The notes beneath the pieces were generated by a model. It did not search any database. It had not been told where the DNA came from and worked only from the letters and a program-made list of their open reading frames with translations. The translations under genes were made by a program, and so were the position numbers. This document shows, one piece after another, positions 31,905-40,531 of a stretch of DNA of 64,000 bases. Position 1 is the first letter of the stretch, and each line of letters opens with the position of its first letter. Source of the stretch: Falsiroseomonas sp051859025 (lineage in GTDB: Bacteria; Pseudomonadota; Alphaproteobacteria; Acetobacterales; Acetobacteraceae); contig NZ_JBHYGL010000001.1 of NCBI RefSeq assembly GCF_051859025.1, forward strand, positions 620,001-684,000, given 5' to 3'.

Positions 31905-33232
31905 TGAAGACCTCCCTGCTTGATGCCGGCAGCCGCTTCTGGCTGCTGGATGCCCGCGTGCCTGCCTCCCTGCTGGCCGAACCCGTCGGCGCGGTGGAAG
32001 CCGATGACCTCTGCCGCGTCGACATCCGCATCGAGGACGGGCGCATCGCGGCCGTAGTGCCGCAGGGGCAGGGGGGTGCGGAGGGCATCGACCTTCGCGG
32101 CGGCCAAGTCTGGCCGGGCTTCGTCGATGCCCACACGCATCTCGACAAGGGCCATATCTGGCCGCGGTCGCGCAATGCGGACGGCACCTTCGCCGGCGCC
32201 ATCAACGCCGTCATGGCCGACCGCACCAAGGCCTGGAGCCCGGATGACGTCGCCGCGCGCGCCGATTTCTCGCTCCGCTGCGCCTATGCGCATGGCACGG
32301 TGGCCATCCGCACCCACCTCGACACCTACATGCCGCATGGCGCCGGCACGTGGCGCGTCTTCCGCAAGCTGCGGGACGATTGGGCCGGGCGCATCGCTCT
32401 GCAGATGACCTCCATCTGCCCGCTGGACCGCTTCCGGGGCGATGATGGCGCGGCGCTGGCCGACATGGTGGCGGATGCGGGCGGCGTGCTCGGCATGGTC
32501 ACGCGCCATTCCGGCGGCATCCATGACGACCTGCCCGAGGGATTCCAGGAGGAACTGGACCACTTCTTCTCCCTCGCCGAGGCGCGTGGCCTCGACCTCG
32601 ACCTTCATGTGGACGAGAGCGGGGAGACGGGCGCGCGAGCGCTGCGGGAGATCGCGCTGACCGCGCTGAAGCGTGGCTTCAAGGGTCGCATCCAGGCCGG
32701 CCATTGCTGTTCGCTGTCCATCCAGCCGGAGGATTTCGCGAAGGAGACGATCGCCCGCGTGGCGGAGGCCGGGATCGACATCGTCGTCCTGCCGATGTGC
32801 AACATGTATCTCCAGGACCGCGTGCCCAGCCGCACACCCCGCTGGCGCGGCGTCACCCTTGTGCATGAGATGCGCGCCGCCGGCATCCGCGTCTCCGTCG
32901 CATCCGACAACACGCGCGACCCGTTCTACGCCTATGGCGACCTCGACATGGCGGAAGTGTTCCGGGAGGCGACGCGCATCCTCCACCTCGACCACCCCTT
33001 CACGGATTGGCACCGCGCGGCCGCGGCCGCCCCGGCGGAGGCGATGCAGATCAGCACCACGCATGGCCGCATCCGCCCCGGCGCCACCGCCGATCTGGTG
33101 CTGTTCTCCGCCCGCTTCATGACGGAATTGCTGTCCCGTCCGCAATCCGATCGCATCGTGCTGCGCGCGGGAAAGGTGCTGGAGGCAACGGCGCCGGATT
33201 GGCGGGAACTGGATGCGATCGTGGGTCTCTGA
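31904..33232 (+). CDS. Cytosine deaminase-like amidohydrolase
   Basis: A 442-residue metal-dependent amidohydrolase with the CodA site: HTHLD in GFVDAHTHLDKGHIW, HVDESGE (corresponding to CodA HCDE), the His in QAGHCCSLS, and the catalytic Asp in ASDNTRDPFYAYGD. This arrangement is specific to the cytosine deaminase/N-isopropylammelide hydrolase branch, which removes amino groups from pyrimidine or triazine rings. A GTG start shares one base with the permease stop, so import and deamination are coupled. The product is probably ammonia plus a hydroxylated ring, which fits a nitrogen-controlled promoter. Confidence 0.87.
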   Translation: MKTSLLDAGSRFWLLDARVPASLLAEPVGAVEADDLCRVDIRIEDGRIAAVVPQGQGGAEGIDLRGGQVWPGFVDAHTHLDKGHIWPRSRNADGTFAGAINAVMADRTKAWSPDDVAARADFSLRCAYAHGTVAIRTHLDTYMPHGAGTWRVFRKLRDDWAGRIALQMTSICPLDRFRGDDGAALADMVADAGGVLGMVTRHSGGIHDDLPEGFQEELDHFFSLAEARGLDLDLHVDESGETGARALREIALTALKRGFKGRIQAGHCCSLSIQPEDFAKETIARVAEAGIDIVVLPMCNMYLQDRVPSRTPRWRGVTLVHEMRAAGIRVSVASDNTRDPFYAYGDLDMAEVFREATRILHLDHPFTDWHRAAAAAPAEAMQISTTHGRIRPGATADLVLFSARFMTELLSRPQSDRIVLRAGKVLEATAPDWRELDAIVGL

Positions 33233-33233
33233 C

Positions 33234-33815
33234 CTACCAGCGCCGGAAATGCGCGCGGGTGCGGGCGACGAAGCTTTCGCATTCCGCGCGCGTTCGCTGG
33301 TCCATCCGGGTCAGCGTAATCCACTCCACCTTGCAGTCCTTCGCGCAGAGCCGCCGGATGCCGCGGCCCATCAGCTTCCGGTCGATGCGGCCGATGTACC
33401 AGAGCAGCCAGGTGGGAGACCCGTAGGTGGTCACCACCGCGATCCGCTTGATGTTGGTCAGCAGCGGCTCGATCGCGCCTTCGCCAATCTTGAAGGCCAC
33501 GCCCGGCGCCCAGACGCGGTCGAACCAGCCCTTGATCATCGCGGGCATGCCGTACCACCAGGTCGGATACACCAGCACCAGCGCATCCGCGGCCCTCAGG
33601 CTCTCCACATGGTCCGCGACCGCGGCGCAATTGTCCGGGACGTCGTGATAGACGCCGCGCTCCTCCGCGCTGAGGACGGGGTCGAACCCCTCCGCATAGA
33701 GGTCCCGCACCTCCACCACATGCCCGGCCGCTTCCAGCGATTCGCGCGCGGCGTCGCGCAGCGCGGTGTTCAGGCTGTCCGCCCGTGGGTGGCTGTGCAC
33801 CAGCAGGATGCGCAT
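33234..33815 (-). CDS. Flavodoxin-fold NAD(P)H dehydrogenase (quinone)-like protein
   Basis: A 193-residue flavoprotein of the NQO/MdaB family with RILLVHSHPRADSLN at the FMN phosphate site, DLYAEGFDPVLSAEER, YPTWWYGMPAMIKGWFDRVW and TYGSPTW around the isoalloxazine. It reduces quinones or other electrophiles with NAD(P)H in the cytosol. The ATG at 33815 is fixed by homology to the paralogue at 34344-34925. Its stop is one base from that of the convergent deaminase gene. Confidence 0.88.
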   Translation of the reverse strand: MRILLVHSHPRADSLNTALRDAARESLEAAGHVVEVRDLYAEGFDPVLSAEERGVYHDVPDNCAAVADHVESLRAADALVLVYPTWWYGMPAMIKGWFDRVWAPGVAFKIGEGAIEPLLTNIKRIAVVTTYGSPTWLLWYIGRIDRKLMGRGIRRLCAKDCKVEWITLTRMDQRTRAECESFVARTRAHFRRW

Positions 33816-33912
33816 CGTGATTGTCCCGGTTCTTTCGGCGCGGGATGTGCAACAATCAGTGCCCCCGTCGCAAGCTTTTCCCAGTCGTAGGCTTTTCAAG
33901 GAACGACGTTGC

Positions 33913-34344
33913 ATGATGGCCGCCCCCGTCCTGTCCCGCCGCGCCGCGGACCTCCGCGGCTTCCGCATCGCGCCCGGTGACAGCAACTACTTCGCATGTC
34001 TCTTCGATCCCGTGGCGGATGGCGTGACCTTCACCCTGGTCGTGGAGATCTTCGAACCCGGTGGCCGCACGCCCCCCAACACCCACAGCGCGGCGGAGGA
34101 ATGCTTTTTCGTCCTCGCGGGCTCCGGCAAGGCCTATGCGGACGGTGTCGAGATGCCTGTCGGCCCCGGTGATTGCTTCGTGCTGCGTCCGGGGACGGAA
34201 CATGTCGTGGTGAACGACACGCAGGAAAAGCTCTATTGCCTGACGATGATGACGCCGAACGAAGGCTTCGCGGAGTTGATCCGCAACGGCACGCCGGTGG
34301 AACTCGGCGCGGACGACATCGCCATCATCGCGGGGCGCCGCTGA
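33913..34344 (+). CDS. Cupin-domain protein
   Basis: A 143-residue cupin with motif 1 GGRTPPNTHSAAEECFFVL (a His and a Glu ligand visible) and motif 2 LRPGTEHVVVN. The start is MMAAPV at 33913, or the second ATG at 33916; AAGGA lies upstream. Its stop overlaps the following flavodoxin-fold gene (TGATG). It lies between two paralogous reductase genes on opposite strands. Function unknown; a small dioxygenase or regulatory cupin in the catabolic cluster is possible. Confidence 0.82.
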   Translation: MMAAPVLSRRAADLRGFRIAPGDSNYFACLFDPVADGVTFTLVVEIFEPGGRTPPNTHSAAEECFFVLAGSGKAYADGVEMPVGPGDCFVLRPGTEHVVVNDTQEKLYCLTMMTPNEGFAELIRNGTPVELGADDIAIIAGRR

Positions 34345-34925
34345 TGCGCATCCACTACCTCTATGCCCATCCGCTGGAAGACAGTTTCCACGCCGCCATC
34401 AGCCGCGCCGCGCGGGACGGGCTGCACGATGCCGGCCACCAGGTGGATTTCTGCGACCTCTACGCCGAAGGCTTCAACCCGGTCCTGAGCGCCACGGAAC
34501 GCCGCGGCTACCACGAGGTGCCGGCGAACCAGGAACCCGTGGCGGATTACGTCCGGCGCCTGATGGAAGCCGAGGCCCTGGTCCTGTCCTTCCCCACCTG
34601 GTGCTTCGGCCTGCCGGCCATCCTCAAGGGCTGGATGGACCGCGTGATGCTGCCCGGCGTGTCCTTCAAGCTGGAGGATGGCGTCGCCTCCCCCAACCTG
34701 CTGCACATCAGGAAGGTTGCGGGCATCAGCACTTATGGCCGCCCGCGCTGGACTGCGATGATGATGGGCGATCCGCCGCGCAAGATCGTCACGCGCTATT
34801 TCCGCGTCGTCAGCGCCGGGCGTGCGGCGGTGCAGTACCACGCCCTCTACGACATGAACCGCGCCACCGAACACCAGCGCGCGAGCTTCCTGTCCCGGGT
34901 GAGGCGGGAAATGGCCGCCTTCTGA
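34344..34925 (+). CDS. Flavodoxin-fold NAD(P)H dehydrogenase (quinone)-like protein
   Basis: A 193-residue paralogue of the protein encoded at 33234-33815: identical length, the shared DLYAEGFNPVLSATER block and FPTWCFGLPAILKGWMDRVM, and TYGRPRW at the flavin. The ATG shares one base with the cupin stop. It is the second gene of the plus-strand catabolic chain and could supply reduced flavin or reduce a quinone-like intermediate made by the molybdenum hydroxylase further on. Confidence 0.88.
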   Translation: MRIHYLYAHPLEDSFHAAISRAARDGLHDAGHQVDFCDLYAEGFNPVLSATERRGYHEVPANQEPVADYVRRLMEAEALVLSFPTWCFGLPAILKGWMDRVMLPGVSFKLEDGVASPNLLHIRKVAGISTYGRPRWTAMMMGDPPRKIVTRYFRVVSAGRAAVQYHALYDMNRATEHQRASFLSRVRREMAAF

Positions 34926-34990
34926 AATACTCTTGCCCTTCACCGATTCCTGGCCAATGTAGCCGCAATCGGTTGCATCGGGAGGGAACC

Positions 34991-35956
34991 ATGATCGGAC
35001 GCAGGCTGCTATTGGGCGCGGCGGGGTTGCTCGCGGCGCCATCCATCGCTTCGGCGCAGGCCGCCTGGCCGAACCGGCCGGTGAAGATCGTGGTGCCCTT
35101 CGGCCTCGGCGGCTCCGCCGATGTCGCGGCGCGCTTCCTGGGCGAACAGCTGCAGCAATCCCTCGGCCAGCCCTTCGTGATCGAGAACCGGCCCGGCGCC
35201 GGCGCCGTGATCGGCACCGACCTGGTCGTGAAATCGCCGGCGGATGGCTACACGCTGCTGCTGATGTCCAACACCCACACGGCGAATGAGACGCTGCTGC
35301 CCCAGCGCCCCTACCAGCTGATGCGCGATCTGGCACCGGTCGCGGCCATCAACGTCGCCTACCACGTGCTGGCCGTGCATCCTTCCGTCCCGGCGACCAC
35401 GGTGCCGGAACTGATCGCGCTGCTGCGCGCGAACCCCGGGCGCTACGACTACGCCTCCTCCGGCCCTGGCACGCCCTATCACGTGGCGGGGGAAGTGTTC
35501 CTGGCGATGGCCGGCGTCCAGGCGCAGCACGTGCCCTTCAGGGGCTCGAACGAGGCACGCACGGCGCTGATCGGCGGCCAGGTGCCCATCATGTTCGACG
35601 CCATCCCGACCATGCGCGAACAGGTCGCGGGCGGCCGCGTCCGCGCGCTTGGCACCACGGGGCCGACCCGCAGCCCGCTGATGCCGGATGTGCCCGCGGT
35701 GGCGGAAGCGCTGCCGGGCTATGAGGCCTCCATCTGGCTCGGCTTGATGGCGCCCGTCGCGCTGCCGCAGCCGATCAAGGAGAGGCTGAACGCGGAGGTG
35801 AACCGCATCCTCGCGCTGCCGGCCACGCAGGAGTCGCAGGCCCGCGCGGGCGCGGCGCCGATGCCCATGTCCATCTCGGATTTCGATGCCTTCATGCGCC
35901 GCGACATCACCCGTCAGGCGGAGTTCATCCGCATGGCGCGCATGACGCCGACGTGA
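34991..35956 (+). CDS. Bug/TctC-family periplasmic solute-binding protein
   Basis: A 321-residue protein with a signal peptide (RRLLLGAAGLLAAPSIASAQ) and Bug motifs WPNRPVKIVVPFGLGGSADVAAR and ENRPGAGAVIGTDLVVKSPADGYTLL. GGGAGGGAACC precedes the ATG. Its stop overlaps the GTG of the Fe-S subunit gene (GTGA), so the binding protein is translated together with the molybdenum hydroxylase. That strongly suggests it captures the hydroxylase substrate. No TctA/TctB is adjacent. Confidence 0.92.
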   Translation: MIGRRLLLGAAGLLAAPSIASAQAAWPNRPVKIVVPFGLGGSADVAARFLGEQLQQSLGQPFVIENRPGAGAVIGTDLVVKSPADGYTLLLMSNTHTANETLLPQRPYQLMRDLAPVAAINVAYHVLAVHPSVPATTVPELIALLRANPGRYDYASSGPGTPYHVAGEVFLAMAGVQAQHVPFRGSNEARTALIGGQVPIMFDAIPTMREQVAGGRVRALGTTGPTRSPLMPDVPAVAEALPGYEASIWLGLMAPVALPQPIKERLNAEVNRILALPATQESQARAGAAPMPMSISDFDAFMRRDITRQAEFIRMARMTPT

Positions 35957-36432
35957 CGGTCGCCTTCACCCTGAACGGCGCGGCGGTGGCCGCGCCGATC
36001 GAGGATGATGCGCCGCTGCTGGCCGCGCTGCGCGGGCCGCTCGGGCTGAGTGGCACGCGTTATGGCTGTGGGGCGGAGCAATGCGGCGCCTGCCTGGTGC
36101 TGGTCGATGGCCAGCCCGCGTATGCCTGCACGCTGCACAGCGGCGCCGTCGCGGGCCGTTCCGTGACGACGGTGGAAGGTCTCGGCACGCCGGACGCGCC
36201 GCATGCCTTGCAGGCGGCGTTTCTCGAACTCCAGGCAGGGCAATGCGGCTTCTGCCTCTCCGGCATCCTGCTCCGCGCCTCCGTCCTCCTGCGCGACAAC
36301 CCCGCGCCGACGGAGGATGATGTGCGCGTGGCGCTCGATCCGCATCTCTGCCGCTGCGGCAGCCACAACCGCATCATCCGCGCCGTGCTGCGCGCGGCGG
36401 CCCAGGGGAATGGCATGGGGCAGCCCGCATGA
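35953..36432 (+). CDS. [2Fe-2S] subunit of a xanthine-oxidase-family hydroxylase (IorA/CoxS-like)
   Basis: A 159-residue electron-transfer subunit with two clusters: plant-ferredoxin-type Cys39, Cys44, Cys47, Cys59 (GCGAEQCGACL, YACTL) and the C-terminal domain with GQCGFC and LCRCGSHNRI. It carries electrons from the molybdenum subunit to an outside acceptor. The start is a GTG overlapping the preceding stop. No FAD subunit gene is present, matching the two-subunit isoquinoline 1-oxidoreductase type that donates electrons to a cytochrome or quinone. Confidence 0.92.
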   Translation: MTVAFTLNGAAVAAPIEDDAPLLAALRGPLGLSGTRYGCGAEQCGACLVLVDGQPAYACTLHSGAVAGRSVTTVEGLGTPDAPHALQAAFLELQAGQCGFCLSGILLRASVLLRDNPAPTEDDVRVALDPHLCRCGSHNRIIRAVLRAAAQGNGMGQPA

Positions 36433-38576
36433 ACCTCGCCTTCCGCAACGCCGTGCAGGGCGGCGACGACAAGCCGAAGCTCCCCGGCAGCCTGCATGTG
36501 AACCGGCGGCTGGATCAATGGCTGTCCATCCAGCCCGAGGGCACCGTCACCATCACGCCGGGGAAGGTGGAACTGGGGCAGGGGATCCTCACGGCGCTGT
36601 CCCAGATCGCGGCGGAGGAGCTGGATGTAGCCCTGCCGCGCATCGTGGTGCGCCCGGCCTCCACGCCCAGCAGCCCGGATGAGGCGGTGACCAGCGGCAG
36701 CCTCTCCGTCCAGGAATCCGGCATGGCGCTGCGCCATGCCTGCGCGGAGGCACGCGGCATTTTTGTCGGTGTCATCGCCCAGCGGACGGGCGTCTCCCGG
36801 GACGAAATCGCCGTGCAGGACGGCGATTTCGTCGCCCCCGATGGCCGCGTGATCGGCTCCTACTGGTCCATGGCCGATGCGGCGCTGCTGGATCTGGAGG
36901 CAACGCCGGGCGACCGCGCCAAGCCCGCGAGCGCGCGCCGAATCACCGGCACCTCCGCACCCCGGCTTGACCTCCCCGCGAAAATCTTCGGCCAGCCGCG
37001 CTTCGTCCATGACATGCGCCTGCCTGGCATGCTGCATGCCCGCATGGTGCGCCCCGCCGCGCGCGGTGCGACGCTCGCCGCGCTGCGCGAAGGCCCGCTG
37101 CCCGGCGGCGCCGCCATCTTCCGCAGCGGCAGCGTCCTTGCCGCCGTCGCCGCGCAGGAACACCACGCCGAAGCCGCCGCAACCCGCCTTGCCAGCCGCG
37201 CTACCTGGGATGCGACGGACACGCTGCCGGAGGAGCACGCGATCGCGGCCTGGATGGAAGCCGCGCCGCGCGAGGATTCCTCCGTGCTGGAACGTGCTGC
37301 CGAAACGCCCGAGCCCGCGCGTCGGATCACGCGCCGCTTCTTCCGCCCCTTCATCACCCACGGATCGATCGGTACAAGCTGCGCCATCGCCATCTGGGAT
37401 GGCGAACAGGTGGAAATCTGGTGTCACAGCCAGGGCATCTACAATCTGCGCGCGGACCTGACCAAGGCGCTGCGGATGCCGGCCGAGGCCATCCTCATCC
37501 ACCACATGGAGGGCGCCGGTTGCTACGGCCACAACGGCGCGGATGACGTCGCCCTCGATGCCGCCCTCATTGCCCGCGCGCATCCCGGCACGCCGATCCG
37601 CGTGCTGTGGTCCCGCGCCGAGGAACTCGCCTGGGGCCCCGCATCGCCGGCCATGATCGTGGATGTGGCGGCCGAGGCCGATGAGGCCGGGACATTGCTG
37701 CGGTGGTCGCAGAAGGTGCTGTCCAACGGCCATTCCGGTCGCCCCGGCCGCGGCGCGCTGCCGACCTTGCTGGCCGCGTCGATGATGGAAGACGGTTTCG
37801 CGGTTCCGCCCGCCATCAATCCGCCGCTCGCCGGCGGTGGCGGTGCGCAGCGCAACGCCGTGCCGCCCTATCGCGTGCCGGCGCTGACCGTCGACATGGC
37901 CCGCATCACCGCCATGCCGCTGCGCACTTCGGCACTCCGCGGTCTCGGCGCGCTGGTGAATGTCTGGGCGATCGAGAGCGTGATGGACGAACTCGCCGCG
38001 CAGGCGGGGGAGGACCCTCTCGCCCATCGCCTCCGCCACCTCGACGACGCTCGGTCCCGCGATGTCCTGGCGCGCGCTGCTGCCATGGCGGATTGGCCGA
38101 ACCGCGTGAAGCGGGACGGCATCGGCATGGGCCTCGCCGTGTCACGCTATAAGGGTAGCGGCGCCTGGTGTGCCGCCGTCGCGGAGATCGAGGCCGGGGA
38201 GACTATCCGCTGCCGCCGCCTCTGGCTCGCCGCCGATGTGGGGGAGGTCGTGAACCCCGACGGGTCGCTGAACCAGATCGAGGGCGGCGCCATCCAGGCT
38301 ACCTCGCTCTGCCTGCTGGAAGCCGTGCGGCACGATGCGCGCAACGTCACCTCGGATTCCTGGGAAACCTACCCGATCCTCCGCTTTACCGATGTGCCGC
38401 GCGTCCAGGCCGAACTCATCGCGCGGCCGGAAGCGCCCCCGCTCGGCGCTGGTGAATGCAGCCTAGGCCCCGTCATCGCCGCGATTGCCAATGCCATCGC
38501 TGATGCGCTTGACGTCCGTGTTACGCGCTGGCCCTTCACGCCCGAGAATATCGCCCGCGCCATGGATGATGCATGA
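36429..38576 (+). CDS. Molybdenum-binding subunit of a xanthine-oxidase-family hydroxylase (IorB-like)
   Basis: A 715-residue molybdopterin subunit. It shows GKVELGQGILTALSQIAAEEL early (Mo-cofactor region), TSGSLSVQESG, SARRITGTSAPRLDLPAKIFG, an EGAGCYGHNGADDVALDAAL loop, and GAGECSLGPVIAAIANAI near the end, whose Glu is the expected catalytic base. Such enzymes hydroxylate N-heteroaromatic rings or aldehydes with water-derived oxygen. The IorB pattern favours an N-heterocycle. The ATG overlaps the Fe-S subunit stop and the end overlaps the next gene, both as ATGA. No twin-arginine signal is seen, so it is probably cytoplasmic. Confidence 0.9.
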   Translation: MNLAFRNAVQGGDDKPKLPGSLHVNRRLDQWLSIQPEGTVTITPGKVELGQGILTALSQIAAEELDVALPRIVVRPASTPSSPDEAVTSGSLSVQESGMALRHACAEARGIFVGVIAQRTGVSRDEIAVQDGDFVAPDGRVIGSYWSMADAALLDLEATPGDRAKPASARRITGTSAPRLDLPAKIFGQPRFVHDMRLPGMLHARMVRPAARGATLAALREGPLPGGAAIFRSGSVLAAVAAQEHHAEAAATRLASRATWDATDTLPEEHAIAAWMEAAPREDSSVLERAAETPEPARRITRRFFRPFITHGSIGTSCAIAIWDGEQVEIWCHSQGIYNLRADLTKALRMPAEAILIHHMEGAGCYGHNGADDVALDAALIARAHPGTPIRVLWSRAEELAWGPASPAMIVDVAAEADEAGTLLRWSQKVLSNGHSGRPGRGALPTLLAASMMEDGFAVPPAINPPLAGGGGAQRNAVPPYRVPALTVDMARITAMPLRTSALRGLGALVNVWAIESVMDELAAQAGEDPLAHRLRHLDDARSRDVLARAAAMADWPNRVKRDGIGMGLAVSRYKGSGAWCAAVAEIEAGETIRCRRLWLAADVGEVVNPDGSLNQIEGGAIQATSLCLLEAVRHDARNVTSDSWETYPILRFTDVPRVQAELIARPEAPPLGAGECSLGPVIAAIANAIADALDVRVTRWPFTPENIARAMDDA

Positions 38577-39529
38577 CCCAGCTTTCCCTCGCCTGCACGC
38601 TGACCGATCGCACCCGCGCCGTGGTGGAAGGGCGCATCAAGGTCGAGGGCTTCGACATCGCCTTCACGCCGGGGGAGCCGGAGGACCTGTTCCGCATCGC
38701 CATGCGGGAGGCCCGCTATGACATCACGGAGATGTCGATGGGCAGCCACATCCTCTCCGTCGCGCGCGGTGACAGCCGCTATATCGGCGTGCCCGTCTTC
38801 CCGTCCCGCGCCTTCCGCCATTCCGCCATCTACATCCGTACCGATCGCGGCATCACCGGGCCGAAGGACCTGGCAGGCCGCGTCATCGGCCTGCCGGAAT
38901 ACCAGCAGACCGCGGCGGTCTGGGTGCGCGGCGTGCTGCGCGAACACTATGGCGTGGACCTGTCCGGCATCACCTGGAAAGTCGCGGGGGAACGGACGCC
39001 CATCGTGTTGCCGCCCCACATCCGCAAGGAAAGCATCGCGGAGGGCCAGACGCTGGACGCCATGCTGGCCGCCGGTGAGATCGATGCAGTCATCGCCCCC
39101 CGCCCGCCTGCCTGCTTCGTGAACCAGACGGCGCCCGTCGCCCGCCTGTTCCCGGATTTCCGAACGCATGAGGAAGCCTACTACACCGCGACCGGCTTCT
39201 TCCCGATCATGCATTGCATCGCCATCCGGCGCGACGTCGCGGCGGCCAACCCCGGCCTGGCCATGGCGCTGTTCAACGCCTTCAGCGCCGCCAAGGCCCA
39301 TGCGCTGGCGGAAGCCGCGATGGTGAATGTGCTGCGCGTCTCCATCCCCTGGATTGCATCGGAAGTCGCGAAGCAGACCGAATTCATGGGCGGCGACCCC
39401 TGGCCCTATGGGTTCCAGCGCAACCGGGCGGAGATGGCGGCGATGTGCCGCTTCTCCGCCGCCGATGGCCTGACTTCCCAGGACGTCCAGCCGGAGGCAC
39501 TCTTCCACGAGACGACGCACGGCGTCTGA
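38573..39529 (+). CDS. 4,5-dihydroxyphthalate decarboxylase-like / binding-protein-fold protein
   Basis: A 318-residue protein without a signal peptide. LSLACTLTDRTRAVVEGRIKVEG, FRIAMREARYDITEMSMGSHI and VFPSRAFRHSAIYI are diagnostic of the Pht5-like family, which has a periplasmic-binding-protein fold but includes a cytosolic aromatic decarboxylase. The lack of a secretion signal argues for an enzyme rather than a transporter part. ATGA overlap with the hydroxylase large subunit places it in the same pathway, where it could decarboxylate a hydroxylated ring acid. Confidence 0.8.
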   Translation: MTQLSLACTLTDRTRAVVEGRIKVEGFDIAFTPGEPEDLFRIAMREARYDITEMSMGSHILSVARGDSRYIGVPVFPSRAFRHSAIYIRTDRGITGPKDLAGRVIGLPEYQQTAAVWVRGVLREHYGVDLSGITWKVAGERTPIVLPPHIRKESIAEGQTLDAMLAAGEIDAVIAPRPPACFVNQTAPVARLFPDFRTHEEAYYTATGFFPIMHCIAIRRDVAAANPGLAMALFNAFSAAKAHALAEAAMVNVLRVSIPWIASEVAKQTEFMGGDPWPYGFQRNRAEMAAMCRFSAADGLTSQDVQPEALFHETTHGV

Positions 39530-39557
39530 GCGCCGGCTCAACTCGGGAGGATAGTCC

Positions 39558-40523
39558 ATGGTCCGGATCAACCGACGCGCGCTGCTTGGCGCCGCCGCGG
39601 TGCTTGCCGCGCCGCGTCTTGCCAGCGCCCAGTCCAACACCATCCGCATCGTCGTGCCCTTCGGCCCGGGCGGCTCCACCGACGCCGTGGCGCGGCTGGT
39701 GGCACCCGGCGTCGGCGCCAGGCTCGGCGCGACGGTGGTGGTGGAAAACCGCTCCGGCGCCGCCGGCTCCATCGGGGCGGATATTGTCGCCAAGGCACGG
39801 CCCGATGGCCTGACCTGGATGCTGACCTTCGACAGCCACGCGACCATCCCGGCCCTGCTGCGCACGCCGCCCCTGAATGTGCTGACTGACCTCGATCCCG
39901 TCATGCTGATCGGCGGTTCGCCCTATGCCGTCGCCTGCAAGCCGGACAAGCCCTTCCGCACCATGGCGGATGCGGTGGCGCGGGCGAAGGCGCAGCGGGA
40001 CAGCGTCTCCTACGGCTCCACCGGCAACGGCACCATCGGCCACCTCACCATGATCCAACTCGGCGACCGGGAAGGCACGAGCTTCCAGCACGTCCCCTAT
40101 CGCAGCGGCGGCCTGGCGGTGAACGATGCCGTCGCCGGCCATGTGGACATGATGATCGGCAGCGCCGCCCTCATGCTGCCGCACATCAGCGGCGGGTCGC
40201 TGCGCCCCCTGATGCAGTTCGGCCCGGCGCGCCTGGCCGGCCTGCCGGATACGCCGACCTCCGCCGAGGCGGGCTACCAGGGGCTGGAGGCCGAGGCCTG
40301 GTGGGGCGTCTGGGGCCCGCGCGGCACGCCGCCCGCCATGATCGCCGCCATGAACGCCGCGCTCCGCGAAGCCTTGTCGGAAGAACGCGCCCGCCGTGTG
40401 ATGACGGAAACCCAGCAGGCCCGCCTTGTGCTCTCCTCGCCCGAGGAACTGCGGACCTTCTTCGCCCGCCAGGTCGAAACCTGGGGCGCCATCGTGCGCG
40501 CCAACAACATCCAGCCGGACTGA
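39558..40523 (+). CDS. Bug/TctC-family periplasmic solute-binding protein
   Basis: A 321-residue protein with a signal peptide (RRALLGAAAVLAAPRLASAQ) and family motifs NTIRIVVPFGPGGSTDAVAR and ENRSGAAGSIGADIVAKARPDGLT. GGGAGGAT precedes the ATG. It is the second Bug protein in this catabolic chain, 28 bases after the decarboxylase-like gene and 8 bases before the aldolase gene. Substrate unknown. Confidence 0.92.
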   Translation: MVRINRRALLGAAAVLAAPRLASAQSNTIRIVVPFGPGGSTDAVARLVAPGVGARLGATVVVENRSGAAGSIGADIVAKARPDGLTWMLTFDSHATIPALLRTPPLNVLTDLDPVMLIGGSPYAVACKPDKPFRTMADAVARAKAQRDSVSYGSTGNGTIGHLTMIQLGDREGTSFQHVPYRSGGLAVNDAVAGHVDMMIGSAALMLPHISGGSLRPLMQFGPARLAGLPDTPTSAEAGYQGLEAEAWWGVWGPRGTPPAMIAAMNAALREALSEERARRVMTETQQARLVLSSPEELRTFFARQVETWGAIVRANNIQPD

Positions 40524-40531
40524 ACACCGCC

